Assembly (NCBI RefSeq): GCF_900112375.1
Contig: NZ_FOLS01000029.1
Location: forward strand, 73,263-108,761
Source: Pseudomonas citronellolis
GTDB lineage: Bacteria; Pseudomonadota; Gammaproteobacteria; Pseudomonadales; Pseudomonadaceae
Length of the DNA: 35,499 nt
Direction: 5' to 3'
Under the pieces are notes generated by a model, which saw only the letters and a list, made by a program, of their open reading frames with translations, did no database searches and was not told where the DNA came from. The stretch's first letter is position 1, and every line of letters starts with the position of its first letter. Of the stretch, positions 22,375 to 31,199 are shown piece by piece. Position numbers and translations under genes: made by a program.

Positions 22375-23173
22375 CCTCCACCGTGAACTCGCCCCCATCT
22401 CCGACAAGGCCTGGGCCCAGATCGACGAAGAGGCCACGCGCACCCTCAAGCGCCACCTCGCGGCCCGCCGCGTGGTCGACGTGCCGCCGCCGGGCGGCCT
22501 CGGCCTGTCCGCGGTGGGCACCGGCCACCTGCATGCGCTGCAGGCCCCGGCGGAGGGTATCCAGGCCGCCCAGCGCGATGCCCGGGCGATCGTCGAGCTG
22601 CGCGTGCCCTTCGAGCTGAGCCGCCAGGCGATCGACGACGTGGAGCGCGGCTCGGACGATTCGGACTGGGACCCGCTGAAGAACGCCGCCCGCAAGCTGG
22701 CCTTCGCCGAGGACCGCGCGGTGTTCGACGGCTACGCCGCGGCCGGCATCCAGGGCATCCGCCAGGCCAGCAGCAACGCCGGCGTGGTACTGCCGGCCAA
22801 CGTGCGCGGCTATTCCGGCGCCGTGGCGCAGGCGCTGAGCCAGCTGCGCCTGGCCGGCGTCAACGGGCCCTATGCGCTGGTGCTGGGGGCGGACGCCTAT
22901 ACCGCGGCGAGTGGCGGTAGCGACGAGGGTTATCCGGTCTTCCATCACATGGAGCAGCAGGTGGACGGCGGCATCATCTGGGCCCCGGCGTTGGAGGGCG
23001 GGTTCGTGCTCAGCATGCGCGGCGGGGACTTCGAGCTGGATATCGGCCAGGACATCTCCATCGGCTATACGAGCCACAGCGCGACGAGCGTGGAGCTGTA
23101 CTTTCTGGAGACCTTCACCTTCCGGGTGCTCACCAGCGAGGCCAGTGTGGTGTTGACGCCGGGGAAGAAGTAG
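22367..23173 (+). CDS. Encapsulin shell protein (family 1, HK97 fold)
   Basis: A 268-residue nanocompartment shell protein, the usual size for 60-subunit T=1 encapsulins. It starts NNLHRELAPISDKAWAQIDE, the cargo-binding N-terminal helix, and includes VVDVPPPGGLGLSAVGTG, ELRVPFELSRQAIDDVERG, DWDPLKNAARKLAFAEDRAVF and the C-terminal VELYFLETFTFRVL. The ribosome site AAAGGAAG lies inside the end of the peroxidase gene, giving coupled translation. Together they predict a peroxidase-filled shell. A phage origin for this copy is unlikely because of the cargo gene and the lack of other phage genes. Confidence 0.96.
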   Translation: MNNLHRELAPISDKAWAQIDEEATRTLKRHLAARRVVDVPPPGGLGLSAVGTGHLHALQAPAEGIQAAQRDARAIVELRVPFELSRQAIDDVERGSDDSDWDPLKNAARKLAFAEDRAVFDGYAAAGIQGIRQASSNAGVVLPANVRGYSGAVAQALSQLRLAGVNGPYALVLGADAYTAASGGSDEGYPVFHHMEQQVDGGIIWAPALEGGFVLSMRGGDFELDIGQDISIGYTSHSATSVELYFLETFTFRVLTSEASVVLTPGKK

Positions 23174-23218
23174 TGGGGTTTCCAACGACGGATACCATAC
23201 GAGCAGGTACGGCTTCTC

Positions 23219-23284
23219 GTAGGAGCGAGCTTGCTCGCGAATGAGCCCCGCGGCGGAGTCTGTTCGCGAGCAAGCTCGCTCCTA
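23219..23284. repeat. Inverted pair of REP palindromes
   Basis: Two REP elements (23219-23241 and 23262-23284) face each other across 20 bp, able to form a large cruciform or mRNA stem just downstream of the encapsulin stop. It probably protects or ends the operon mRNA. Confidence 0.85.
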
Positions 23285-23331
23285 CGAAGAGCACCAGCAC
23301 CTCGGCGCAAGTGGGCAGGACAGTTGCTCTT

Positions 23332-23362
23332 CTGGGTTCCCGCGTTCGCGGGAATGACGGGG
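23332..23362. repeat. Short palindromic repeat, CCCGCG-type
   Basis: CCCGCGTTCGCGGGAATGAC again; a partial inverted copy follows at about 23381-23396. Confidence 0.75.
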
Positions 23363-23458
23363 TGAGAATCGTGTTTCCCGACGTCATTCCCGCGACGACT
23401 GCGCGTTCTGGAACCGTAGGAACGGCGTAGCTGGGGCAGCGTGGCCCGCTCTTCGTAG

Positions 23459-23485
23459 GATGGGTTGAGCGAAGCGATACCCATC
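23459..23485. repeat. GATGGGT/ACCCATC inverted repeat
   Basis: A 7-bp stem with a 13-nt loop lies 9 nt beyond the stop of the MvaT-like gene. There is no T-tract, so a terminator role is uncertain. Confidence 0.45.
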
Positions 23486-23493
23486 AATGCGAG

Positions 23494-23829
23494 CTAGCTG
23501 AGAATCCAGGACTCCACGACCTCCTCGCCATAGACGTCCTTCCAGCCCAGCAGCGTCTTGTGGTCGCGGTTGTTGGTCCGCACCGTCTCGCCGGTGTGCG
23601 GGTTGCGGTAGACCTTGCGGGCGCGGATCTTCTGGTATTTCGCGCCCTTGGCCTGGTCGCCGTTGGCGATCCAGTCGGCATCGGTCTCGAGGATTTCGAT
23701 GACGTCCTCCAGGGTCTTGTCGTACTCGCCCATCAGTTCGCGGAGCGATTCCACGAACGCCTGGTTGTCGAGCTCGGCGTCGTTTTCCTGGGCGGCGTCG
23801 TCACGGACTGAATCTTTATCGTCTTTCAT
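23494..23829 (-). CDS. MvaT/MvaU-like (H-NS family) protein with altered DNA-contact loop
   Basis: A 111-residue protein. Residues 28-50 (ESLRELMGEYDKTLEDVIEI) match the central part of MvaT, and 71-108 (KVYRNPHTGETV, HKTLLGWKDVYG, VVESW) match its C-terminal DNA-binding domain. MvaT-type proteins silence AT-rich, often acquired genes. Two features differ: the N-terminal coiled coil is replaced by a short acidic stretch (1-22), and the GGN element of the minor-groove loop reads TNNRD. It may bind DNA weakly or act as a modulator of full-length MvaT. It lies downstream of cioAB on the same strand, separated by a terminator. Confidence 0.8.
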   Translation of the reverse strand: MKDDKDSVRDDAAQENDAELDNQAFVESLRELMGEYDKTLEDVIEILETDADWIANGDQAKGAKYQKIRARKVYRNPHTGETVRTNNRDHKTLLGWKDVYGEEVVESWILS

Positions 23830-23888
23830 CGCAAGGCTCCGTTATCGGTATCTGTACGGGCCGGCACGGGCGGCCCGCTGGAATTCGG

Positions 23889-23932
23889 AAAAAAGCGTCC
23901 CCGCGCCGGGGGCGGCCGCGCTCGGGCGCGGC
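23889..23932 (-). terminator. Intrinsic terminator of cioAB
   Basis: On the minus strand, a GGCCGCGC-CCGA-GCGCGGCC hairpin and a second small CCCC/GGGG stem are followed by six T (23889-23894). Confidence 0.75.
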
Positions 23933-23963
23933 CACCGCCAGCTGTCGTGTGGCTCGTGGGGAG

Positions 23964-24980
23964 TTAGTGGTAGGCGTCTGCGGCGGTGACCTTGCCGCGG
24001 AACACGTGGTAGCTCCAGAAGGTGTACATGAGGATGATCGGGATGATGAACAGCGCGCCGATCAGGGCGAACAGCTGGCTGGACGGCGGCGAGGCGGCCT
24101 GCCAGAGGTCGATGGCCGGCGGGATGATCTTCGGCCAGATGCTCACCGCCAGGGCGAGGTAGCCGAGGAACATCAGGGCCAGCACGCTGATGAACGGCAG
24201 GTGCGAATGGCGCTTGCGCAGGTTCGACTGGACCAGGCACATCGACGCCACCGCCAGCGCGGCGATCACCGCGAAGAGCACCCAGTGGCGCCCGGAGAAC
24301 CACAGCTGGGCGATGTTCGGGTGCAGCCAGGCGGTCCAGGCGCAGATCACCACGATCACCGCCGCCAGCAGGTAGGTCAGCGGCCGGCTGTAGTGGCGCA
24401 TGCGCGACTCCAGCATGCCCTCGGTCTTCACCAGCAGCCAGGTGCTGCCCAGCAGCGCGTAGGCCACCACCAGGCCCAGGCCGCAGAACAGCGGGAACGG
24501 CGACAGCCAGTCCAGCGGGCCGCCGGCGAACTGCCGGTCCAGCACCGGGATGCCGTCGATGTAGGTGCCGATGGCCACGCCCTGGAAGAAGGTCGCCAGG
24601 AAGGAGCCGGCGATGAACGCCTTGTCCCAGATGTGGCGCTTCTGCGGCTTGGCCTTGAAGCGGAACTCGAAGGCCACGCCGCGGAAGATCAGCCCGGCCA
24701 GCACCAGCACCAGCGGCAGGTACAGCGCCTCCAGGATCACCGAATAGGCCAGCGGGAAGGCCCCGTAGAGCGCGGCGGCGCCGAGCACGGCCCAGGTTTC
24801 GTTGCCGTCCCACACCGGGGCGACGGTGTTCATCATCACGTCGCGTTCACTGGAGTCGGACACCAGCGGGAAGAGAATGCCCAGCCCCAGGTCGAAGCCG
24901 TCCATGATCACGTACATCATCAGCCCGAAGGCGATGATCACACCCCAGATGACCGACAGGTCGATGCCTTGAATACCCAT
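23964..24980 (-). CDS. cioB: Cyanide-insensitive terminal oxidase, subunit II
   Basis: A 338-residue membrane protein with 8-9 hydrophobic segments, the CydB-like subunit of a bd-type quinol oxidase. It opens with the family signature VIMDGFDLGLGILFP, then DGNETWAVLGAAALYGAFP and LRGVAFEFRFK-type text (FRGVAFEFRFKAK). It starts 12 bp after cioA behind GGAGGTTG. It supports assembly of the haem-bearing subunit I in the inner membrane. No CydX-like small gene follows; a terminator comes about 30 bp downstream. Confidence 0.95.
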   Translation of the reverse strand: MGIQGIDLSVIWGVIIAFGLMMYVIMDGFDLGLGILFPLVSDSSERDVMMNTVAPVWDGNETWAVLGAAALYGAFPLAYSVILEALYLPLVLVLAGLIFRGVAFEFRFKAKPQKRHIWDKAFIAGSFLATFFQGVAIGTYIDGIPVLDRQFAGGPLDWLSPFPLFCGLGLVVAYALLGSTWLLVKTEGMLESRMRHYSRPLTYLLAAVIVVICAWTAWLHPNIAQLWFSGRHWVLFAVIAALAVASMCLVQSNLRKRHSHLPFISVLALMFLGYLALAVSIWPKIIPPAIDLWQAASPPSSQLFALIGALFIIPIILMYTFWSYHVFRGKVTAADAYH

Positions 24981-24992
24981 GTTGCAACCTCC

Positions 24993-26387
24993 TCAGCCGG
25001 CAACCGACATAGGTCTGCGAATGCTGGAAGGCCCGGCGGGCTCGCTCTCCAGCGGATCGATCCGGTGCTGCTGGCCCGGCCCCTTGCGCACCAGGCGCAT
25101 CATGTAGCCCAGGCCGACGGTGAACACCGAGAAGTAGATGACCACGAACAGCGCCAGGGTCAGGCTCATCTGCGCGACGTTGTGGTTGGAGACCGCCTGG
25201 CTGGTGCGCAGCATGCCGTAGACCACCCAGGGCTGGCGGCCCATCTCGGTGGTGAACCAGCCGGCCAGCAGCGCGATCAGCCCGGAGGGCCCCATCGCCA
25301 GCACCAGGCCCAGGAAGGCGCGGTTGCGGTACAGCGCGCCACCGCGGCGCAGCACCAGGGCGGCCAGGGCGCAGAGGATCATCAGCATCCCCAGCCCGGC
25401 CATCAGGCGGAAGCTCCAGAACACCACGGTGGAGTTGGGCCGGTCCTGCGGGGCGAAGCTCTTCAGCGCCGGGATCTGCTTGTCCAGGCTGTGGGTCAGG
25501 ATCAGGCTGCCCAGGTACGGCACTTCCAGGCTGTAGCGGGTCCGCTCGGCCTGCATGTCCGGGATGCCGAAGAGGATCAGCGGCGTCGGCTCGCCCGGCT
25601 CGTTCTCCCAGTGCCCCTCGATGGCGGCGATCTTCGCCGGCTGGTGCTCCAGGGTGTTCAGGCCGTGGGCGTCGCCCACCAGCACCTGCAGCGGCGCCAC
25701 GCCCAGGACCATCCACATGGCCATCGACAGCATGGTCCGCGTGGCCGGGTTGTCGCGCCCGCGCAGCAGGTGCCAGGCGGCCGAGGCGCCGACGAAGAAG
25801 GCGGTGGACAGGTAGGCGGCCAGCGCCATGTGCACCAGGCGGTAGGGGAAGGACGGGTTGAACACGATCTTCAGCCAGTCCAGCGGCACCACGCGCCCAT
25901 CGACGATGTCGATGCCCTGGGGCGTCTGCATCCAGCTGTTGGACGAGAGGATCCAGAACATCGAGATCATGGTGCCGATGGCCACCATCACCGTGGCGAA
26001 GAAGTGCAGGCGGCGCCCCACCCGGTCCCAGCCGAAGAGCATCACGCCGAGGAAGCCGGCCTCCAGGAAGAACGCCGTCAGCACCTCGTAGGTCAGCAGC
26101 GGCCCGGTGATGCTGCCGGCGTAGTCGGAGAAGCGCGCCCAGTTGGTGCCGAACTCGTAGGCCATGACCAGGCCGGAGACCACGCCCATGCCGAAGTTCA
26201 CCGCGAATATCTTCGACCAGAACTTGTAGAGGTCCTTGTAGACCGCGTTGCCGGACTTCAGCCAGAGCCCTTCGAGCACGGCCAGGAAGCTGGCCAGGCC
26301 GATGGTGATGGCCGGGAAGATGATGTGGAAGGAGACCGTGAACGCGAATTGAATCCGCGCCAGGTCCAACGCCTGTAGGTTCAACAT
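24993..26387 (-). CDS. cioA: Cyanide-insensitive terminal oxidase, subunit I
   Basis: A 464-residue haem-carrying subunit of a bd-type oxidase that oxidises quinol and reduces O2. It starts LDLARIQFAFTVSFHIIFPA, with the haem-ligand His in FHIIFP, then the GRQPW motif (TTEMGRQPWVVYG), and MFWILSSNSWMQTP. The loop between segments 6 and 7 is short, as in the CIO branch rather than E. coli CydA. CIO lets pseudomonads respire under cyanide, NO or oxidative stress. It lies 73 bp after the molybdoenzyme gene on the same strand; a 9-bp hairpin (26424-26446) sits in that gap. Confidence 0.95.
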   Translation of the reverse strand: MLNLQALDLARIQFAFTVSFHIIFPAITIGLASFLAVLEGLWLKSGNAVYKDLYKFWSKIFAVNFGMGVVSGLVMAYEFGTNWARFSDYAGSITGPLLTYEVLTAFFLEAGFLGVMLFGWDRVGRRLHFFATVMVAIGTMISMFWILSSNSWMQTPQGIDIVDGRVVPLDWLKIVFNPSFPYRLVHMALAAYLSTAFFVGASAAWHLLRGRDNPATRTMLSMAMWMVLGVAPLQVLVGDAHGLNTLEHQPAKIAAIEGHWENEPGEPTPLILFGIPDMQAERTRYSLEVPYLGSLILTHSLDKQIPALKSFAPQDRPNSTVVFWSFRLMAGLGMLMILCALAALVLRRGGALYRNRAFLGLVLAMGPSGLIALLAGWFTTEMGRQPWVVYGMLRTSQAVSNHNVAQMSLTLALFVVIYFSVFTVGLGYMMRLVRKGPGQQHRIDPLESEPAGPSSIRRPMSVAG

Positions 26388-26460
26388 GGCGAAACCCTTA
26401 TTGATCGCTCATTCATGAAATGCCGGCAGCCGTCCTCCGGCTGCCGCACGGGAGTCCGTC

Positions 26461-28785
26461 TCAGGCGACAGTCGAATGGATCCGATTGTCTTCCCGGGCC
26501 TTCTCCAGCCTGATCGCGATGAACTTGGAAGTTGGCGTGAAGGTGCGCTCGCCATAGCTTTCCAGCGGCACCAGCGGGTTGGTTTCCGGGTAGTAGGCCG
26601 CGGCCTGCCCGGCCGGCAGGTCGTAGGCCACCAGCTGGAAGCCGTGGACGCGGCGCTCGATGCCGTCTTCCCAGAGCGACACCAGGTCGACCTTCTCGCC
26701 CGGCTCGAAGCCCAGGCGGCGGATGTCCCGCTCGTTGGCGAAGACCACCTCGCGCAGGCCGAACACCCCGCGGTAGCGGTCGTCCAGGCCGTACAGGGTG
26801 GTGTTGTACTGGTCGTGGGAACGCAGCGTCTGGAGGATCAGGTCGGGCCGCTCGCCGCGGGCCAGCACCGCCTGGTTGACCAGCTCCAGCGGCAGTTCGC
26901 TGGGGGTGAAGCGGGCCTTGCCGCTGGCGGTCTTCCAGACCCGCTCGGCCGCGTCGTTGCCCAGGTGGAAGCCGCCGGGGTGCTGCAGCCGCGCGTTGAA
27001 GTCGGCGAAGCCGGGGATGACGTCGGCGATCAGGTCGCGGATGTGCCCGTAGTCGGCGATGGCCCAGTCCCAGTCGATCGGGCGGTTGCCCAGGGTGGCC
27101 TTGGCGATGCCGGCGATGATCGCCGGTTCCGAGCGCAGGTGCGGCGAGCGCGGCTTCAGTTGGCCGTGGGAGATGTGCACCATGCTGAAGGTGTCTTCCA
27201 CGGTGACGCCCTGGGGCCCGTCGGCCTGCATGTCGACCTCGGTGCGGCCCAGGCACGGCAGGATCAGCGCATCGCGGCCGGTGACCAGGTGCGAGCGGTT
27301 GAGCTTGGTGGCGATGTGCACGGTCAGCTCGCAGTTGCGCAGCGCGGCGTGGGTGCGCGGGGTGTCCGGGGTGGCCTGGGCGAAGTTGCCGCCCAGGGCC
27401 AGGAACACCTTGGCGCGCCTGGCTTCCATGGCCTGGATGGCGAGTACGGCGTTGTCGCCGTGGCCACGCGGCGCCTTGAACCTGAAGCGTTTCTCCAGGG
27501 CATCCAGCAGCCAGGTCGGCGGCTTCTCGTCGATGCCCATGGTGCGGTCGCCCTGCACGTTGCTGTGGCCGCGCACCGGCGACAGGCCGGCGCCGGGCTT
27601 GCCGACGTTGCCGCGCAGCAGTTGCAGGTTGACCACCTCCTGGATGGTCGGCACCGAGTGGCGGTGCTGCGTCAGGCCCATGGCCCAGCACATGATCACG
27701 CGCTCGGCGCGGCGGTACATGCGCGCCGCCAGCTCGATCTCGGCCAGGCTCAGGCCGGACTGGCCGACGATGTGCTCCCAGCTGGTGGCGTCCACCGCCG
27801 CCAGGTAGTCGTCCAGGCCGCTGGTGTGCTCGCGGATGAAGGCGTGGTCGAACACCGGCGGCTCGCCGTTGGCCTGGGCCTCGCGCTCCCACTGCAGGAG
27901 GAACTTGGCCATGCCGCGGAACATCGCCATGTCGCCGCCCAGGGCCGGGCGGAAGTAGGCGGTGTTGGTCGGCTCCGAGCCGTTGCTGAGCATCTCGAAG
28001 GGGTGCTGCGGGTGCTGGAAACGCTCCAGGCCGCGTTCCTTCAGCGGGTTGATGCAGATCACCTGGGCGCCGCGGTGTACCGCTTCGCGCAGCGGTTCGA
28101 GCATGCGCGGGTGGTTGGTGCCGGGGTTCTGGCCGATGACGAAGATGGCGTCGGCCTTCTCCAGGTCGTCGAAGACCACGGTGCCCTTGCCCACCCCGAG
28201 GGTTTCCGCCATGCCCAGGCCGCTGGCCTCGTGGCACATGTTCGAGCAGTCGGGGAAGTTGTTGGTGCCGAAGGCGCGGACGAACAGCTGGTAGAGGAAG
28301 GCCGCCTCGTTGCTGGCCCGGCCGGAGGTGTAGAACTCCGCCTCGTCCGGCGACTTCAGCGCCTTCAGGTGCCGGGCGATCAGGGCGAAGGCCTCGTCCC
28401 AGGTGGTTTCCACGTAGTGGTCGGTGGCCGCGTCATAGCGCATGGGATGGGTCAGGCGGCCCTGGTATTCTAGCCAGTAGTCGCTCTGCCCGGCCAGCGC
28501 GCTGACGCTGTACTTGGCGAAGAAGTCGGGGTCGACGGAGCGCCCGGTGGATTCCCAGTTGACCGCCTTGGCGCCGTTCTCGCAGAACTTCACCAGGCCG
28601 TTCTCGGGCGACTCGCCCCAGGCGCAGCCGGGGCAGTCGAAGCCGCTGTTCTGGTTGGTCTTGAGCATCGCCCGCAGGTTCTTGACCGCGTTCTCGCTGC
28701 CCAGCCAGCTCTTGGTCACGCTCTTGAGCGCGCCCCAGCCGGCGGCCGGTCCGGTGTAGCTCCTTATATGTTCGTCTTGGCTCAT
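26461..28785 (-). CDS. FdhF/YdeP-family molybdopterin oxidoreductase
   Basis: A 774-residue cytoplasmic molybdoenzyme of the YdeP branch. No twin-arginine signal is present. An N-terminal Cys pair (FDCPGCAW, Cys51/Cys54) stands where related enzymes bind an Fe-S cluster. Later motifs are typical of the superfamily: YTSGRASNEA, NMCHEASG, IGQNPGTNHPR, INPLKERGL, LLRGNVGKPGAGLSPVRGHS with GDRTMG, and a C-terminal MoCo domain with LRSHDQYNTT. CHEAS puts cysteine near the Mo site. YdeP in E. coli is linked to acid resistance, but the reaction is unknown. Starts at 28785. The divergent moaA would supply its cofactor. The next gene is cioA, so respiratory coupling is possible (inference). Confidence 0.92.
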   Translation of the reverse strand: MSQDEHIRSYTGPAAGWGALKSVTKSWLGSENAVKNLRAMLKTNQNSGFDCPGCAWGESPENGLVKFCENGAKAVNWESTGRSVDPDFFAKYSVSALAGQSDYWLEYQGRLTHPMRYDAATDHYVETTWDEAFALIARHLKALKSPDEAEFYTSGRASNEAAFLYQLFVRAFGTNNFPDCSNMCHEASGLGMAETLGVGKGTVVFDDLEKADAIFVIGQNPGTNHPRMLEPLREAVHRGAQVICINPLKERGLERFQHPQHPFEMLSNGSEPTNTAYFRPALGGDMAMFRGMAKFLLQWEREAQANGEPPVFDHAFIREHTSGLDDYLAAVDATSWEHIVGQSGLSLAEIELAARMYRRAERVIMCWAMGLTQHRHSVPTIQEVVNLQLLRGNVGKPGAGLSPVRGHSNVQGDRTMGIDEKPPTWLLDALEKRFRFKAPRGHGDNAVLAIQAMEARRAKVFLALGGNFAQATPDTPRTHAALRNCELTVHIATKLNRSHLVTGRDALILPCLGRTEVDMQADGPQGVTVEDTFSMVHISHGQLKPRSPHLRSEPAIIAGIAKATLGNRPIDWDWAIADYGHIRDLIADVIPGFADFNARLQHPGGFHLGNDAAERVWKTASGKARFTPSELPLELVNQAVLARGERPDLILQTLRSHDQYNTTLYGLDDRYRGVFGLREVVFANERDIRRLGFEPGEKVDLVSLWEDGIERRVHGFQLVAYDLPAGQAAAYYPETNPLVPLESYGERTFTPTSKFIAIRLEKAREDNRIHSTVA

Positions 28786-29275
28786 TCAGGCATTCCTCGA
28801 TTACACGCAGAGAATGAAAGTTCTCAGGCAGAAAAAGGCGACGCTAAGAGCACGCCAATATCGGAACGCTGAGCGAGCAACTTCCTTGCGCGAAACTTGC
28901 TGTTCGCAACACCGGGTGAGTTGTGTTCAGGTCCAAGTTCCAGGGCCTTTTTTCGAACAATCGGCCTGAAAGCTGGAAAGACATTGGTTCGCCTTGTGAC
29001 ATCAGGCTATTGAGAAGCGGAGATTGCGTCCAATCGAAATAAATTAAACCCTGATCAGAACCGTCTATCAGCCCTGGAATGCCCGCAGTAGAAGGGCGGA
29101 ATGGACAATTAAGGCGCTTGATAGACCACTCTTATCAACCGGTAATCAAAAGCAATTTGACGCCCCTGGGCGAACTGACTAGCCTCACCTCGAAGATCGC
29201 CAGAGCATTAATAAAAAGATGCCAACGCCTGCGTGCAAAGAGCAATGAACGATCACTTCGAGAGGCAACTCGGAA
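28786..29275. other. Divergent promoter region between the YdeP-family gene and moaA
   Basis: About 490 bp without a supported gene, noticeably AT-rich from 28980 on. It should contain both divergent promoters. An inverted repeat TTGAT/ATCAA (29118-29138) has an 11-nt spacer. A mini-frame of 12 codons (29245-29283, [12 protein letters not shown]) overlaps the moaA start region and could couple translation. I do not see the long conserved stems of a Moco riboswitch. Confidence 0.4.
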
Positions 29276-30280
29276 TTGAATGAAAATACTGGCGAACTCA
29301 TCGACGGTTTCAATCGGAAGATCGATTACCTGCGCATGTCGGTGACCGACCGCTGCGACTTCCGCTGCGTGTACTGCATGGCCGAGAACATGCAGTTCCT
29401 GCCGCGCCAGCGCATCCTCACCCTCGACGAGCTGTACCGCGTGGCGGAGCGCTTCGTCGCCCTGGGCACGCGCAAGATCCGCCTCACCGGCGGCGAGCCC
29501 CTGGTGCGCCAGGGCATCGTCGAGCTGTGCGCGCGCATCGCCGCCCTGCCCGGCCTGCGCGAGCTGTGCATGACCAGCAACGGCTCGCAGCTCCAGCGCC
29601 TGGCGCAGCCGCTGCACGACGCCGGCCTGGCGCGGCTGAACATCAGTCTCGACAGCCTGGATGCGCAGCGCTTCAAGGCGCTTACCCGCACCGGCGACCT
29701 GCAGCAGGTGATCGCCGGCATCGACGCCGCGCGCAGCGCCGGCTTCCGCCACACCAAGCTCAACTGCGTGGTGCTCAAGGGCCGCAACGACCACGAGGTG
29801 GTCGACCTGGTGCGCTTCGCCATCGACCGCCAGCTGGACATCTCCTTCATCGAGGAAATGCCCCTGGGCGTGATCAGCGAGCACCAGCGCGGCGAGTCCT
29901 ACTGTTCCAGCGACGAGGTGCGCCAGCGCATCGGCGAGCGGTTCACCCTCATCGAATCCGCCGAATCCACCCAGGGCCCGTCGCGCTACTGCCGCCTGGC
30001 CGAGGCGCCGGAAATCCGCATCGGTTTCATCTCGCCGCACAGCCACAACTTCTGCGGCAGCTGCAACCGCGTGCGCCTGACCGTCGAGGGCCGCCTGCTG
30101 CTGTGCCTGGGCAACGAGCATTCGGCCGACCTCAAGCAGGTGCTGCGCGCCCACCCCGGCGACGCCGAACGGCTGGACAAGGCGATCCGCCAGGCCATGC
30201 GGCTCAAGCCCCAGCGCCACCATTTCGAGGTCGGCGGCGAAGTGCAGATCCTGCGCTTCATGAACATGACCGGCGGCTAG
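29276..30280 (+). CDS. moaA: GTP 3',8-cyclase MoaA (molybdenum cofactor biosynthesis)
   Basis: A 334-residue radical SAM enzyme that starts molybdopterin synthesis from GTP. The N-terminal cluster motif is CDFRCVYC (Cys27/31/34), TGGEPL binds SAM, and the second cluster lies in [11 protein letters not shown] with a later Cys in LLLCLGN. It ends in the conserved GG. The start appears to be TTG at 29276, with GAGG 10 nt upstream; no in-frame ATG precedes the conserved [12 protein letters not shown] block. This is probably one of two or more moaA copies in the genome, tied to the divergent molybdoenzyme. The bestrophin-like gene follows after about 20 bp, likely in the same operon. Confidence 0.93.
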   Translation: MNENTGELIDGFNRKIDYLRMSVTDRCDFRCVYCMAENMQFLPRQRILTLDELYRVAERFVALGTRKIRLTGGEPLVRQGIVELCARIAALPGLRELCMTSNGSQLQRLAQPLHDAGLARLNISLDSLDAQRFKALTRTGDLQQVIAGIDAARSAGFRHTKLNCVVLKGRNDHEVVDLVRFAIDRQLDISFIEEMPLGVISEHQRGESYCSSDEVRQRIGERFTLIESAESTQGPSRYCRLAEAPEIRIGFISPHSHNFCGSCNRVRLTVEGRLLLCLGNEHSADLKQVLRAHPGDAERLDKAIRQAMRLKPQRHHFEVGGEVQILRFMNMTGG

Positions 30281-30299
30281 CCGCCCACCTGGAATCGCC

Positions 30300-31199
30300 A
30301 TGATCGTCCAACCGCAACCCGACATGCTGCGCGTGCTGTTCACGCTCAAGGGCTCCATCGCCAAGCGCATCGCCTTCCGCAGCCTGATGGTCACCATCCT
30401 GGCGGCGCTGATCGTGCTGGTGGAGGAACACCACCCGGCGTTCTTCGCGCGGGTCAACGCCACGCCCTTCACCCTGCTGGGCCTGTCGCTGTCGATCTTC
30501 ATGAGCTTCCGCAACAACGCCTGCTACGACCGCTGGTGGGAAGGCCGCAAGACCTGGGGCAAGGTGATCATCGACATGCGCTCGTTCATCCGCGAGAGCG
30601 TCGCCATCACCGACGCCGCCCTGCGCGAACGCCTGCTGCGCGCGCTCTGCGGCTACGCCCACGCGCTCAACGCGCGGCTGCGCAACGAGGACGAGCTGAA
30701 GGCCGCCCGCCCCTGGCTCGCCAGCGACACGCCGATCGCCGCGCACAACGTCACCGACGGCATCCTCCAGCACATCGGCAGCGTCTGCTCGCAGCTGGCC
30801 GAAGAAAAACGCATCAGCGAATGGCGCTACGTGACGCTGGAGCAGCGCCTGGCCGCCTTCACCGATGCCCAGGGCGTGTGCGAGCGGATCAAGGCGACGC
30901 CCATCCCCTTCCCCTACACCCTGCTGCTGCACCGCACCATCTACATCTTCTGCATCCTGCTGCCCTTCGCCATGGCCGAGCCGCTGGGCTGGATGGCGCC
31001 CATCTTCACCACCATCGTCAGCTACACCTTCTTCGGCCTGGACGCCATCAGCAACGAGCTGGAAGACCCCTTCGGCCGCGAAGAGAACGACCTGCCCACC
31101 GACGCCATGGTCCGCGTCATCGAGCGCGACATCCTCGGCGCCCTGGGCTGCAAGGACCTGCCGCCGCCCCTGCAGCCGGTGGACTACGTCCTCAGCTGA
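30300..31199 (+). CDS. Bestrophin-family (UPF0187) membrane channel protein
   Basis: A 299-residue inner-membrane protein. Hydrophobic segments lie at about 27-41, 55-70, 210-228 and 235-255. The family core is clear: MSFRNNACYDRWWEGRKTWG near 70-90, and GLDAISNELEDPFGREENDLP near 248-268. Bacterial bestrophins form pentameric ion channels, some cation-selective. Its 3' end overlaps the convergent AraC-type gene by 16 bp. Physiological role here is unknown; the link to moaA may only be positional. Confidence 0.9.
   Translation: MIVQPQPDMLRVLFTLKGSIAKRIAFRSLMVTILAALIVLVEEHHPAFFARVNATPFTLLGLSLSIFMSFRNNACYDRWWEGRKTWGKVIIDMRSFIRESVAITDAALRERLLRALCGYAHALNARLRNEDELKAARPWLASDTPIAAHNVTDGILQHIGSVCSQLAEEKRISEWRYVTLEQRLAAFTDAQGVCERIKATPIPFPYTLLLHRTIYIFCILLPFAMAEPLGWMAPIFTTIVSYTFFGLDAISNELEDPFGREENDLPTDAMVRVIERDILGALGCKDLPPPLQPVDYVLS

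Noticed and set aside
22367..23173. Prophage capsid
   Set aside because: The HK97-type shell follows a DyP gene carrying a cargo peptide, and there is no portal, protease, terminase or tail gene.
29118..29138. Anr/Fnr box upstream of moaA
   Set aside because: TTGAT and ATCAA are present, but the spacer is 11 nt where the Anr/Fnr site needs 4.
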